Origin: a virus
Virus record (IMG/VR): IMGVR_UViG_3300032050_000493
Span: 1-33,021 of that record
Direction: 5' to 3' (one strand)
Length of the DNA stretch: 33,021 bases
A model generated the notes under the pieces. The model saw only the letters and a list, made by a program, of their open reading frames with translations. It was not told the DNA's origin and did no database searches. Both the position numbers and the translations under genes were made by a program. This document shows, piece by piece, positions 1-7,686 of the stretch (positions are counted from its first letter, which is position 1; each line of letters begins with the position of its first letter).

Positions 1-154
1 TAACATCGGTGAGGTATTGGCCGTGGGTCCTGGCGAGATTGACAAAAAAGGCCGGTTGATTCCTAATCCTATAGAAATAGGCCAGAGAATCCGATTTGGG
101 GGCGCGGAGGATTATTTGTCTTACCCTAGATTTGAGATTAACGGCGAAGAATAC
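1..154. repeat. Direct terminal repeat, left copy (contig circularisation)
   Basis: These 154 bases match 32868-33021 except at positions 1, 4, 10 and 28. All four differences fall at third codon positions of the GroES frame and are silent. The overlap shows that the sequence is circular or circularly permuted, as expected of a headful-packaging P22-like phage, rather than a duplicated gene. The silent differences suggest that the two contig ends come from slightly different phage strains in a population. Confidence 0.9.
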
Positions 155-214
155 CTTGTGATGTCTTGGAAAGATGTCTGTTTCGTTGAGGACAATAATG
201 CCAAAAACCACTAA
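2..214 (+). CDS. groES: GroES-like co-chaperonin, C-terminal part (gene split by contig ends)
   Basis: This is the 3' part of the co-chaperonin gene that starts at 32779. Joined across the contig ends it encodes about 100 residues, close to the family length of about 97. The visible part holds the second half of the GroES beta barrel: GEVLAVGPGE, then a hydrophobic IGQRIRFGG strand, then EEYLVMSWKDVCFV, which matches the family's final strands (EEVLIMSESDILAIV in E. coli). The frame is already open at base 2; the TTG at 17 is not a start. The stop overlaps the next gene, whose ATG is at 198. Phage GroES homologues such as T4 gp31 replace host GroES on GroEL during capsid protein folding, which is the inferred role here. 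Confidence 0.9.
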   Translation, partial: NIGEVLAVGPGEIDKKGRLIPNPIEIGQRIRFGGAEDYLSYPRFEINGEEYLVMSWKDVCFVEDNNAKNH

Positions 215-482
215 TAAACCAATTGCGCGTACTACGACCGGTAAGGGTAAAAACTACAAACCCACCGAAGCTGGCGCGGGCATGACCGCTAAAGGAAGGG
301 CGGCATACAATGCAAAAAATAATGCAAACCTTAAAGCACCTGCTCCAAACCCTAAAACAAAAGCTGACGAAGGCCGTAAAAAAAGTTTTTGCGCAAGAAT
401 GAGCGGAATGCCTGGTCCTATGAAGGACGAAAAGGGCAGACCAACCCGTAAAGCTGCATCTTTAAAGAACTGGAACTGCTAA
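198..482 (+). CDS. Small basic phage protein (DUF6321-like)
   Basis: A 94-residue, strongly basic protein. It has a GMTAKGRAAYNAKNNANLKA motif near residues 28-47 and a cysteine-containing tail with KSFCARMSGMPGPMKD and NWNC at the end. This pattern recurs in aquatic phages and, from memory, corresponds to DUF6321; no function is established. An upstream in-frame ATG at 174 lies inside groES, and the ATG at 198 is preferred because it leaves only a 17-base overlap. It is the first of three consecutive lysine-rich mini-proteins coupled by 1-base overlaps. A nucleic-acid-binding or virion role is plausible but not shown. Confidence 0.75.
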   Translation: MPKTTNKPIARTTTGKGKNYKPTEAGAGMTAKGRAAYNAKNNANLKAPAPNPKTKADEGRKKSFCARMSGMPGPMKDEKGRPTRKAASLKNWNC

Positions 483-649
483 TGGCTACTAAACCCGGAC
501 TCTACGCCAATATTCACGCTAAAAGGGAAAGGATCGAGCGCCAAAAGGCTGCTGGAAAGACTCCTGAGAAGATGCGTAGCCCAGGCACTAAGGGCGCTCC
601 AACTGCCAAGGCCTTTAAGGAATCGGCCAAAACTGCAAAGAAAAAGTAA
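482..649 (+). CDS. Small lysine-rich phage protein (55 aa)
   Basis: The start overlaps the previous stop in a TAATG junction and the end overlaps the next start in the same way, so the three small genes are translationally coupled. The product begins MATKPGLYANIHAKRERIER and ends in KTAKKK. The GLYANIHAKR start and the PGTKGAPTAKAFK segment recur in small proteins of aquatic phages that I know only as hypothetical. It is highly basic, with no membrane segment and no cysteine. The conserved neighbourhood upstream of the terminase suggests a packaging or virion role, but that is inference. Confidence 0.7.
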   Translation: MATKPGLYANIHAKRERIERQKAAGKTPEKMRSPGTKGAPTAKAFKESAKTAKKK

Positions 650-792
650 TGCCGCTCATTAAAGACATTGGCAAAAAGGCATTCCAAAAGAATGTCAAAG
701 CTGAGATTGCTGCGGGCAAGCCAGTTAAGCAGGCCGTGGCTATTGCGTACTCAGTTAAGCGTGAGGCTGCAACCAAGAAGAAGAAGAAATAA
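649..792 (+). CDS. Small lysine-rich phage protein (47 aa, DUF6496-like)
   Basis: This gene is coupled to both neighbours by TAATG overlaps. The 47-residue product is MPLIKDIGKKAFQKNVKAEI followed by a GKPVKQAVAIAYSVKRE segment and a KKKKK tail. The G-K-P-x-K-Q-A-V-A-I-A signature is typical of very short phage proteins that I recall as related to DUF6496; the function is unknown. With the two preceding genes it forms a trio of positively charged polypeptides. Confidence 0.7.
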   Translation: MPLIKDIGKKAFQKNVKAEIAAGKPVKQAVAIAYSVKREAATKKKKK

Positions 793-2393
793 TGGCCACA
801 TTGTCAGATGTTTTGCGTGAAGCAAAATATGCGCCGCGCACAACCTTAGCCCAAACCCAAAAAAATTATGTTATGGGCATTGGCCCAACTGCCATGAAAA
901 ACCTTGCTAATCAAAGGGCGGACATAGATGCTGCGTTGGTTATGGGTGATGCGGGGTTACAAATAGGTAACAGAGAGGCGTTTGAGCGCCAAATTTCCGA
1001 AGTACCTAATGTGGCCGGTATGTTTATTGGCCCCAAGTCATCTGCCTGGAATAAACCTGCTTACGAAAAAGCCGTAGAAATGGAAAAGGCTGGGGCGCGA
1101 CCCTCTGATATTTGGCGCGAAACCATGACTGCCCGCGGCTTAGACAATAAATGGCGGCAAGAGATACCTGATTATGGCGCAGTATTGAATATGGAAAAAA
1201 TACCAAAAGCGCCTAATGAAATTGATTTAGCAAACAAATTATTATTACAACGAGGATTTATTCCACCAGAAAAGGTTGGTCTTTTAGGTGTGGGAAGTAG
1301 TGAAAATTTAATACCTGCAGCAGCCCAAAAAAAGGCTCTTGAAGATGCTAGATGGGAAATATTAACTAAACCAGCGCAACAAGTTCGTCTAACTTCTGCA
1401 TTGCAACATAATGCGCTTGAGGAGGCTTACCCTAATCTTGTTAACAATCTAAGAATTGCGCGTGAGACCCGTAAAGACATACGCGGAGCCTACGACCAAG
1501 AAAAGAAACTGGTTACAACTGGTGGTGCAACCCATATTGGCCAAACCGCAGACGAGCAAGCCAATGCAGCCAGATCAACATTGCTGCATGAAATCCAACA
1601 CGCTATCCAACAGACCGAAAACTGGGGGCGCGGTGGTAGTCCAGAATCTGCCAAACTAATTGCTCAAGCCCAAATTAAGTCTGAACTTGCGCCCTTGGCC
1701 ACCCCATTTGCGACTAACCGTAAATATTGGGACGATTACGGCGCAGCTGCTAGGTCAGAATACATGGTCCGGCTTGGTGACATTGCGACCAAAGAAAACA
1801 TCAAACCAAGAACTATTTACAATCTGCAAGATTGGTATGTATACGGTAATGATTACCGGCGTGAGGCTGGTCCACAACCTAAAAAGCCAGGCGCAGCCAG
1901 AGATGAATGGTTTAGGGGCGCGGCTCAATTTATTCAAGACCGTAAATTTTCATCCGATGCTAAGTATCAAGACCTGCCATATGACAACCTGCGAGACGCG
2001 AAAAACGCACAAAAACGGGCTATGACCCAGATCAAGAAAACCGATGAGGCTGCGCGTCAGTTTCAAGAATTAGGCGCAAAACAAAAACGATTTGACGAAT
2101 TGTCTGATACAGAGGCCTATAGACGGTTGGCCGGTGAGGCCGAGTCAAGATTGACCCAAGCAAGAGAAACGCTCAATATGAATGAGCGCCGAGAAAACTT
2201 TCCGTTTAATGAGCGATATGAAAGAACGACCAATTTAGGTATTAAAACCGTTACAAATCCTTTTGGATTGGATGTTCCAGCCAAAGAAACTGTTGCGTAT
2301 ACCCAATTTGGTGACCCATTAGCAATGTTTTTAAGTAGTAAACCTACCCAAGACCCATTACAGATGTTTATTGGACTTCCAAAGAGTCGATAA
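792..2393 (+). CDS. Large polyvalent-type protein with HEIQH metallopeptidase-like domain (LPD23-like)
   Basis: A 533-residue protein that overlaps the previous stop by one base. Residues about 95-130 carry an IWRETMTARGLDNKWRQEI segment, a common N-terminal module of phage polyvalent proteins. Residues about 200-290 match the LPD23-type pattern: L-x-x-A-L-Q-H-x-x-L-x-x-A-Y-P, then STLLHEIQHAIQQTE and WGRGG. The HEIQH at 266-270 has the HExxH spacing of zinc metallopeptidases. The C-terminal 150 residues are charged and probably helical. Polyvalent proteins are usually injected with phage or mobile-element DNA and act early in the new host; that role here is inference. Its position before the terminase also allows a virion role. 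The last 26 bases overlap a convergent small gene. Confidence 0.75.
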   Translation: MATLSDVLREAKYAPRTTLAQTQKNYVMGIGPTAMKNLANQRADIDAALVMGDAGLQIGNREAFERQISEVPNVAGMFIGPKSSAWNKPAYEKAVEMEKAGARPSDIWRETMTARGLDNKWRQEIPDYGAVLNMEKIPKAPNEIDLANKLLLQRGFIPPEKVGLLGVGSSENLIPAAAQKKALEDARWEILTKPAQQVRLTSALQHNALEEAYPNLVNNLRIARETRKDIRGAYDQEKKLVTTGGATHIGQTADEQANAARSTLLHEIQHAIQQTENWGRGGSPESAKLIAQAQIKSELAPLATPFATNRKYWDDYGAAARSEYMVRLGDIATKENIKPRTIYNLQDWYVYGNDYRREAGPQPKKPGAARDEWFRGAAQFIQDRKFSSDAKYQDLPYDNLRDAKNAQKRAMTQIKKTDEAARQFQELGAKQKRFDELSDTEAYRRLAGEAESRLTQARETLNMNERRENFPFNERYERTTNLGIKTVTNPFGLDVPAKETVAYTQFGDPLAMFLSSKPTQDPLQMFIGLPKSR

Positions 2394-2529
2394 CCTCACC
2401 AGTTTTGGCCATGATTAGGTCTATCGTGCGATTAAGAACCGCTAATTGTTGCTCACCAGTAAGCATTTCAAAGTTTAAGGAATAAACAATAGTTTGCTCA
2501 CCTGATAGATAAAGATACATATCGTTCAT
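2368..2529 (-). CDS. Hypothetical 53-aa protein, third gene of leftward mini-operon
   Basis: An ATG at 2529 (minus strand) opens a 53-residue frame beginning MNDMYLYLSGEQTIVYSLNF and ending in VIDSLEVQ. It starts within an ATGA overlap with the 54-aa gene and runs convergently into the end of the metallopeptidase gene. It is acidic, lacks cysteine and membrane segments, and I do not recognise it. The tight coupling to the two genes upstream is the main evidence that it is real. Confidence 0.55.
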   Translation of the reverse strand: MNDMYLYLSGEQTIVYSLNFEMLTGEQQLAVLNRTIDLIMAKTGEVIDSLEVQ

Positions 2530-2690
2530 AAATGCCTTTCTTTAAGTAACTTTTCAATATAGTCAAACGCATCCTTATGTTTTTGCTCTAAAGCCACTAT
2601 TCGGTCAGATTGTTGGCGCAGCATTGCAGCCACATCCTTAAACAACTGGCCAAACTTATCCAGATCATCTGCCATCTCATTTGCGCTCAT
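2526..2690 (-). CDS. Hypothetical 54-aa coiled-coil protein, second gene of leftward mini-operon
   Basis: The 54-residue product starts MSANEMADDLDKFGQLFKDV and continues as one long charged helix with regular hydrophobic spacing (AAMLRQQSDRIVALEQKH), typical of a small coiled coil. The ribosome site GAAAGGG lies about eight bases upstream, inside the previous small gene. Its stop overlaps the next start as ATGA. Its function is not recognised. Overlapping start and stop signals on both sides indicate an operon. Confidence 0.6.
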   Translation of the reverse strand: MSANEMADDLDKFGQLFKDVAAMLRQQSDRIVALEQKHKDAFDYIEKLLKERHL

Positions 2691-2757
2691 CTTGGCCCTT
2701 TCTCAAAGCAATGTGTTTTTGTAGGATATGCCAGAACTCCGATTTGATTATTTCCAT
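2677..2757 (-). CDS. Hypothetical 26-aa leader peptide or micro-protein, first gene of leftward mini-operon
   Basis: An ATG at 2757 (minus strand) follows an almost ideal ribosome site, GGAGGAG, five bases upstream. It encodes only 26 residues, MEIIKSEFWHILQKHIALRK plus a short charged end, probably an amphipathic helix. It overlaps the start of the 54-aa gene. It could be a leader peptide that couples translation of that gene or a real micro-protein; the exceptional ribosome site argues that it is translated. Confidence 0.5.
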   Translation of the reverse strand: MEIIKSEFWHILQKHIALRKGQDERK

Positions 2758-2763
2758 AACTCC

Positions 2764-2804
2764 TCCATTAGAGTAAACAGTTTACACTATAAGATTAACA
2801 CAAA
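2764..2804 (-). promoter_or_regulatory. Operator/promoter of leftward mini-operon
   Basis: Bases 2773-2785 are a perfect 13-base palindrome around a central A, GTAAACAGTTTAC. On the minus strand this sits 16 bases before the 26-aa gene. A TATAGT box lies just upstream of it, and a TACTCT overlaps its end. A near copy of the palindrome overlaps the -10 box of the main leftward early promoter at 28725-28737, which suggests that one DNA-binding protein controls both. The -35 box here is poor, so the exact promoter is uncertain. Confidence 0.5.
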
Positions 2805-2860
2805 CAACAAGAAACGATTTATTATTATGTAACTGGAACTTATTGATTGAGTTAATCACT

Positions 2861-3130
2861 ATGGCCGCACCGATAGGAAATTCTAATGCCGTGAAAGGCA
2901 AGATGTTTTATGACAAGCTGAGAAAGGTTCTAACTCAAGAACCTCAAAAGCTGGAAAACATTGTTAAGCAGCTCGTTACGCAAGCTGAACAAGGCGAGGC
3001 CTGGGCTGTGAAAGAGGTCATTGACCGGTTGGATGGTAAGGCCGTTCAAACAAACCAAGTAGAAAACGCCGATGGAACTCCGCTTTTATCTGGTATTCAG
3101 GTCATGTTTGTAAAACCACAAGATGCTTGA
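2861..3130 (+). CDS. terS: Putative terminase small subunit
   Basis: An 89-residue protein beginning MAAPIGNSNAVKGKMFYDKL, directly before the large terminase gene and overlapping it by eight bases. The GNxNAxKGK N-terminus followed by helical KLENIVKQLVTQAEQGEAWA and VIDRLDGKA is a pattern I associate with small phage DNA-binding proteins encoded next to TerL. By position and size it should recognise phage DNA for packaging. The ATG at 2861 is preferred over the in-frame TTG at 2843, because GAGTTAATC before it resembles the GGAGTTAATCC leader of the scaffold gene. The sequence does not directly prove the function. Confidence 0.65.
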   Translation: MAAPIGNSNAVKGKMFYDKLRKVLTQEPQKLENIVKQLVTQAEQGEAWAVKEVIDRLDGKAVQTNQVENADGTPLLSGIQVMFVKPQDA

Positions 3131-4403
3131 GACTTTAGATAAAGCAGTAGCCAACGCAGAATTCCCCGTAAAACTGGCTTTTTTGTTTGAGCCAAAGAGA
3201 TACAAGATTCTTTATGGTGGGCGCGGTGGCGCTAAGTCTTGGGGAGTTGCCAGAGCGTTACTTATTAAGGCAGCAAAAGACCCTATTCGCATTCTTTGCG
3301 CCCGTGAGTTTCAGGTCTCTATTAAAGATTCTGTACACAAATTACTGACAGACCAGATTGACAGTCTTGGATTAGAGTCGTTTTACGAGGTCACCCAGAC
3401 CAGTATTCGGGGTAAGAATGGCTCAGAGTTCTTCTTTATTGGCCTTAAAAACAATATTACCAATGTCAAATCCTTTGAGGGCGTAGACATTTGTTGGGTT
3501 GAGGAGGCCCAGACTGTTTCTAAAACAAGCTGGAATGTCCTAATCCCGACCATTCGTAAGGACAACTCCGAGATATGGATTACTTTTAACCCGGAACTAG
3601 AAACTGATGACACATATCAGCGGTTTGTACTCGCGCCCCCAACCAACGCGATAGTCCAAAAAATTACCTGGCGCGATAACCCTTGGTTTCCTATGACCTT
3701 GCGGGAGGAAAAAGATAACCTCCAAATGCGGGACACAGAGGCTTACAACACTGTCTGGGAAGGCCTATGCCGTAAGACCGTAGACGGAGCGGTATTTGCC
3801 AATGAGATAACCCGTGCTGACCTGGAGGAGCGCATTACCCGCGTACCTTATGACCCAATCAAACCGGTTCATGCGGTTTTTGACCTCGGTTGGTCGGATA
3901 ATACGGCCATTTGGTTTGTTCAATTTATAGGCTTTGAGATCAGATTGGTCCGATACATGGAGGACAGTCAAAAGACCATGTCCTATTACATGGCCGAGAT
4001 GCAGAAGTTCGGCTATCACTATGACACCATTTGGCTACCGCATGATGCTGAGAACTCAACTCTGGCAGCTGCTGGGCGCTCGATTGCCGATATTGTCAGG
4101 GCAGCAGGTTACAAGGTGCAGATTGTGCCAAGAACTCCAACTGCGGACTCCATCAATGCAGCCAGAACAATATTCAACAAGTGTTATTTTGATAGAGAAA
4201 ATTGCCATCAAGGATTACAATGTTTAAGACATTACCGATATGATGTGGACCCAGATACCAAGCAATTCAGTAAAACGCCGCTGCACGACATTTATTCCCA
4301 CGGTGCCGATGCGTTTAAATATCTTGGATTAGTGGTGAATGAGCCCCGTAAATCGGTAACAAAACAAGCCGTGCGACAGCCGGCTGGATCATGGATGGGA
4401 TGA
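3123..4403 (+). CDS. terL: Terminase large subunit (PBSX/Terminase_3-like)
   Basis: The 426-residue packaging motor ATPase-nuclease. The Walker A motif GGRGGAKS is at residues 32-39 and the Walker B motif VDICWVEE at 121-128, followed by the coupling segment EIWITFNPE near 150-158. The C-terminal RNase H-like nuclease begins with FDLGWSDNTA, with its acidic residue D254. It continues with LPHDAEN and ends with HGADAFKYL, which supplies the last acidic position. The length matches PBSX-type large terminases. It pumps DNA through the portal encoded next and cuts the concatemer. It overlaps the small subunit gene upstream and the portal gene downstream, so packaging genes are co-translated. Confidence 0.95.
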   Translation: MLETLDKAVANAEFPVKLAFLFEPKRYKILYGGRGGAKSWGVARALLIKAAKDPIRILCAREFQVSIKDSVHKLLTDQIDSLGLESFYEVTQTSIRGKNGSEFFFIGLKNNITNVKSFEGVDICWVEEAQTVSKTSWNVLIPTIRKDNSEIWITFNPELETDDTYQRFVLAPPTNAIVQKITWRDNPWFPMTLREEKDNLQMRDTEAYNTVWEGLCRKTVDGAVFANEITRADLEERITRVPYDPIKPVHAVFDLGWSDNTAIWFVQFIGFEIRLVRYMEDSQKTMSYYMAEMQKFGYHYDTIWLPHDAENSTLAAAGRSIADIVRAAGYKVQIVPRTPTADSINAARTIFNKCYFDRENCHQGLQCLRHYRYDVDPDTKQFSKTPLHDIYSHGADAFKYLGLVVNEPRKSVTKQAVRQPAGSWMG

Positions 4404-6652
4404 TTATGGCAAACGACCAGCGTATACAAGACGCACAAAAATTCTTGAGATTCGCCAATGATGCGGACTCTTACAATCGCCAGGATGCCCTGGATGACCT
4501 TAAGTTCTCATCTGGTGATCAATGGCCAGTTGAGGTGCAGAACTCTCGAAACCTTGAGGCAAGACCCTGCTTAACGATTAACAAACTGGATGGCTTTATC
4601 CGCCAGGTCTGTAACCAGCAGCGCCAAGCCAGACCCCGCATGAAAGCGCACTCGATGAACTCGGCTGCCAACGCTAAAGTAGCGGACATCTTGACGGGCA
4701 TTTTTAAGCATATTGAGGTCAATTCGGACGCAGATACCGCCTACGATACGGCCTTTGAGTTTGCCGTACGCATGGGTTGGGGTTATTGGCGGGTTCTTAC
4801 CGACTACACACGGGCAGACTCGTTTGACCAAGAAATCTACATTAAACCCATTGCCAACCCTTTTACTGTTTACTATGACCCTAACAGTCAGATGCCAGAC
4901 GGCTCAGATGCCGAATGCTGCCTGATTACTGAGGTAATGAGCAAGAAAGAATTTAAGGCCCAATACCCTAACGCAGACGATGGCGGCAACTTTAATATGC
5001 GTGGTACTGGCGATGCGGACGCTGATTGGATTATGAAAGATGACATTCGCATAGCTGAGTGGTGGTATACCGAGCGCAAAAAGACCAAATTGCTCATGCT
5101 CTCAGACGGTACGCAAGTCTATAAAGAGGACGCACCCAGCGATGACATGATGATGGCAGCCGGTATTGAGGTGGTTGCCGAGCGTGAAACCATGCGCAAA
5201 ACCATCAAATGGGCCAAGCTAACCGGCTTACAAATCCTTGAGGAATCTACTTGGATTGGTAAGTACATCCCCATTATTCCCGTCTACGGCCAGCAACTGG
5301 TGGTTGACGATAAGCGCAAGAAGTACGGCATTGTGCGTATGGCTAAAGACCCGCAGCGGATGTACAACTACTGGCGTACTGCCTTAACTGAGTCGGTTGC
5401 TCTCGCGCCCAAGGCTAAATGGCTATTGGCAGAAGGACAAGACGAAGGCCATGAGAATGAATGGAACTTGGCTAACATCAAAGCCACGCCAGTATTGCGT
5501 TACAAGCAAAAAGACATTGAGGGACAACCCGCGCCGCAGCCAACCAGACTGCAACCAGAGCCACCAGCTGCCGGAATCGTTGAAGCCACAAGCGCTATCA
5601 ACAATGACCTGCAGACCGTAGTAGGGATATTTGACCCAAATATGATGGCCCAAGGCAATATGTCTGGTAAGGCTATTCGCGGTCAGCAGATGCAGATTGA
5701 TATGTCGAACTTCCATTACTACGACAATCTGACCCGTTCCCTCAAGCAAACTGGGCGCGTAATCCTAGATTTAATCCCCAAGATTTACGATAAAGAGCGG
5801 GTCATGCGGATTATTGGCTACGATAACCAGCCCGAAATGGTAACGATTAACCAGCGCGCCGTGGATGAAAGCGGTACAGAAAAGATACTTAACGATGTAA
5901 CTGTGGGCGAATACGATGTTTACATGGATACAGGCCCAGGCTACCAAAGCAAGCGCCAAGAGGCAGTCGAGTCTATGGTCCCGCTCTTGCAGGCTAACCC
6001 TGAACTATTCCAAGCTGCGGGTGATTTAGTGTTCCGCAACATGGACTTCCCAGGCGCAGATGTTATTGCTGACCGCCTAGCTGCTATGAACCCATTGGCT
6101 AAGATTGACGAGAAATCGGATATTCCGCCACAGGTCCAAATGCAGTTGATGGCCAGCCAAAAGATGGTTGCCGATATGCAACAACAGATTGCGGCCTTGA
6201 CCTTGAACCTGCAACACCAAACCGATGTGCAGCGTATGAAAGAAGAAGGCCAGACCAAGCGCAAACTCATGGATGTTACCTCTAGGGCGTACAACACCGA
6301 GACCATTAATGAGGCTAAAGTCAATCAAACCAACATGAAAGCAGTAACCGACCAAAACCGGACCGAGTTAGATGCTATTACCAAACTGTTACTAAAGGGC
6401 ATGGACTCACGCGCTTTGCAGCAAGAAATGGCCCGCAGAGATGCGGAACAAGGCCAAGTTGCCTCGTTTGCTGAGAGCGAAGTAAATATGAATGAGTCAC
6501 CATTTTTGCGTGAAGAAATGGCGATTGCCCAGCAACCTATGGTGAACCCTGGAATAGATGATCAAATGGCAGCGCAGTTTGCAGCACAAGAAATGCAACC
6601 GCAGCCGTTAGAGCAACCTGCAATCCCTGGCGTACCAATGGGGCCTCGTTGA
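4391..6652 (+). CDS. Portal protein (P22 gp1-like)
   Basis: A protein of about 750 residues, close to the 725 of P22 gp1. The N-terminal region has the P22-portal pattern DLKFSSGDQWP, RPCLTINKLDGFIRQVCNQQ and RPRMKAHSMNS, then a VRMGWGYWRV segment. The long C-terminal third is rich in Gln and Met with heptad-like helices (VQMQLMASQKMVADMQQQIA), matching the barrel of long P22-like portals. It forms the dodecameric ring at the capsid vertex through which DNA is packaged. Three in-frame ATGs lie at 4391, 4400 and 4406; the one at 4400 forms an ATGA overlap with the terL stop and may be the real start. Confidence 0.92.
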   Translation: MDGMIMANDQRIQDAQKFLRFANDADSYNRQDALDDLKFSSGDQWPVEVQNSRNLEARPCLTINKLDGFIRQVCNQQRQARPRMKAHSMNSAANAKVADILTGIFKHIEVNSDADTAYDTAFEFAVRMGWGYWRVLTDYTRADSFDQEIYIKPIANPFTVYYDPNSQMPDGSDAECCLITEVMSKKEFKAQYPNADDGGNFNMRGTGDADADWIMKDDIRIAEWWYTERKKTKLLMLSDGTQVYKEDAPSDDMMMAAGIEVVAERETMRKTIKWAKLTGLQILEESTWIGKYIPIIPVYGQQLVVDDKRKKYGIVRMAKDPQRMYNYWRTALTESVALAPKAKWLLAEGQDEGHENEWNLANIKATPVLRYKQKDIEGQPAPQPTRLQPEPPAAGIVEATSAINNDLQTVVGIFDPNMMAQGNMSGKAIRGQQMQIDMSNFHYYDNLTRSLKQTGRVILDLIPKIYDKERVMRIIGYDNQPEMVTINQRAVDESGTEKILNDVTVGEYDVYMDTGPGYQSKRQEAVESMVPLLQANPELFQAAGDLVFRNMDFPGADVIADRLAAMNPLAKIDEKSDIPPQVQMQLMASQKMVADMQQQIAALTLNLQHQTDVQRMKEEGQTKRKLMDVTSRAYNTETINEAKVNQTNMKAVTDQNRTELDAITKLLLKGMDSRALQQEMARRDAEQGQVASFAESEVNMNESPFLREEMAIAQQPMVNPGIDDQMAAQFAAQEMQPQPLEQPAIPGVPMGPR

Positions 6653-6683
6653 CAACTATCGAAAAACAGTTTCTAATAGATTT

Positions 6684-6710
6684 AACCTACCGATGGGTTC
6701 ATCGGGTTTA
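6684..6710 (+). terminator. Intergenic hairpin between portal and scaffold genes
   Basis: CCGATG at 6690-6695 pairs with CATCGG at 6700-6705 around a GGTT loop, followed by GTTTATT. The T run is short, so this could be a weak terminator that tunes expression or an mRNA-stabilising hairpin ahead of the highly expressed scaffold and coat genes. It fills most of the only sizeable gap in the head block. Confidence 0.4.
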
Positions 6711-6726
6711 TTCTTGGAGTTAATCC

Positions 6727-7653
6727 ATGTCCGATGCAGAAGTAGTGCAGGAACCAGCAAGGAAACAAGCTGCGAACCTGGTAACAAATGAGAATTTAGC
6801 TGAGTTTAATGCACAAAAACTTGGTTTAGCCACTCAGGAAACTCCAACTGAGGCCGCAGAAGCGGAGCCGGTTGTTGAGCAAGAGCGGAGTGAACCAGAG
6901 GCAGAAACAGAGGCTGCTGCAGGTGAAAAGAAGCACAACCCGAAACTTGAGAAGCGGTTTTCAGAACTGACCAAGCAGCGCGAAGCGGCCCGCCAAGAAG
7001 CGGATCGTGAGCGTACGGCTCGTGAGGCTCTTGAGGCGCGATTGAGGGACATGGAAGCTAAGGCTAATCCGCCAAAATCGGAAGAACCAGACCCTAAACC
7101 AGACCCATCGCAATTTAATGATGCCCTAGAGTATGCTGAGGCTCTGGCCGAGTGGACTACTGATCGAAAGATGCGGGAGCGGGATCAAGCAGAACTTGCT
7201 CGTAAAGTTGAGGCGGAACAGTCGCGGATGCGACAGAAGTTCCAAGAACGACTAGATAATGCGAAACAAGATTTGCCGGATTATGAGGAAATGATTGCGT
7301 CAAGCGATGTCTCGGTGTCACAACCGGTCACCGATGCAATTATTGAGAGTGATGTAGGCCCACAAATCCTATATTACTTAGCCGAAAATCCAGAGTTCGC
7401 TCGTGATTTGGCGGATAAATCCATCACTTCACAACTCCGTGCCATCGGGCGTTTAGAGGCTAAATTTGAGAAATCAGAGCCAACTAAACCGAGCGTAAGA
7501 GAACCTGTTGCGAAGAAGTCAAATGCTCCGGCACCGATTAACCCATTGAAAGCCGGTGGTAATCCTAGTGATATTGCTTTGGATTCCGACCGTAAGTTTC
7601 ATGGCACCTACCAGCAATGGAAAGCTGCAAGGGCCTCTGGGAAGATTAGATGA
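6727..7653 (+). CDS. Scaffolding protein (P22 gp8-like by position and features)
   Basis: A 308-residue, highly charged and probably almost wholly helical protein, almost the same length as P22 gp8 (303). The N-terminal 70 residues are Glu/Ala-rich. Residues about 75-115 form a strong coiled coil (LTKQREAARQEADRERTARE). The C-terminus ends in a short basic helix (YQQWKAARASGKIR), as expected for a coat-binding scaffold tail. It sits between portal and coat genes, the standard scaffold position. It would direct procapsid assembly and then leave the shell. The ribosome site TTGGAGTTAATCC precedes the ATG. Confidence 0.85.
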   Translation: MSDAEVVQEPARKQAANLVTNENLAEFNAQKLGLATQETPTEAAEAEPVVEQERSEPEAETEAAAGEKKHNPKLEKRFSELTKQREAARQEADRERTAREALEARLRDMEAKANPPKSEEPDPKPDPSQFNDALEYAEALAEWTTDRKMRERDQAELARKVEAEQSRMRQKFQERLDNAKQDLPDYEEMIASSDVSVSQPVTDAIIESDVGPQILYYLAENPEFARDLADKSITSQLRAIGRLEAKFEKSEPTKPSVREPVAKKSNAPAPINPLKAGGNPSDIALDSDRKFHGTYQQWKAARASGKIR

Positions 7654-7686
7654 CGGATAACTTTAAAATTAATTTGGAGAATTATC

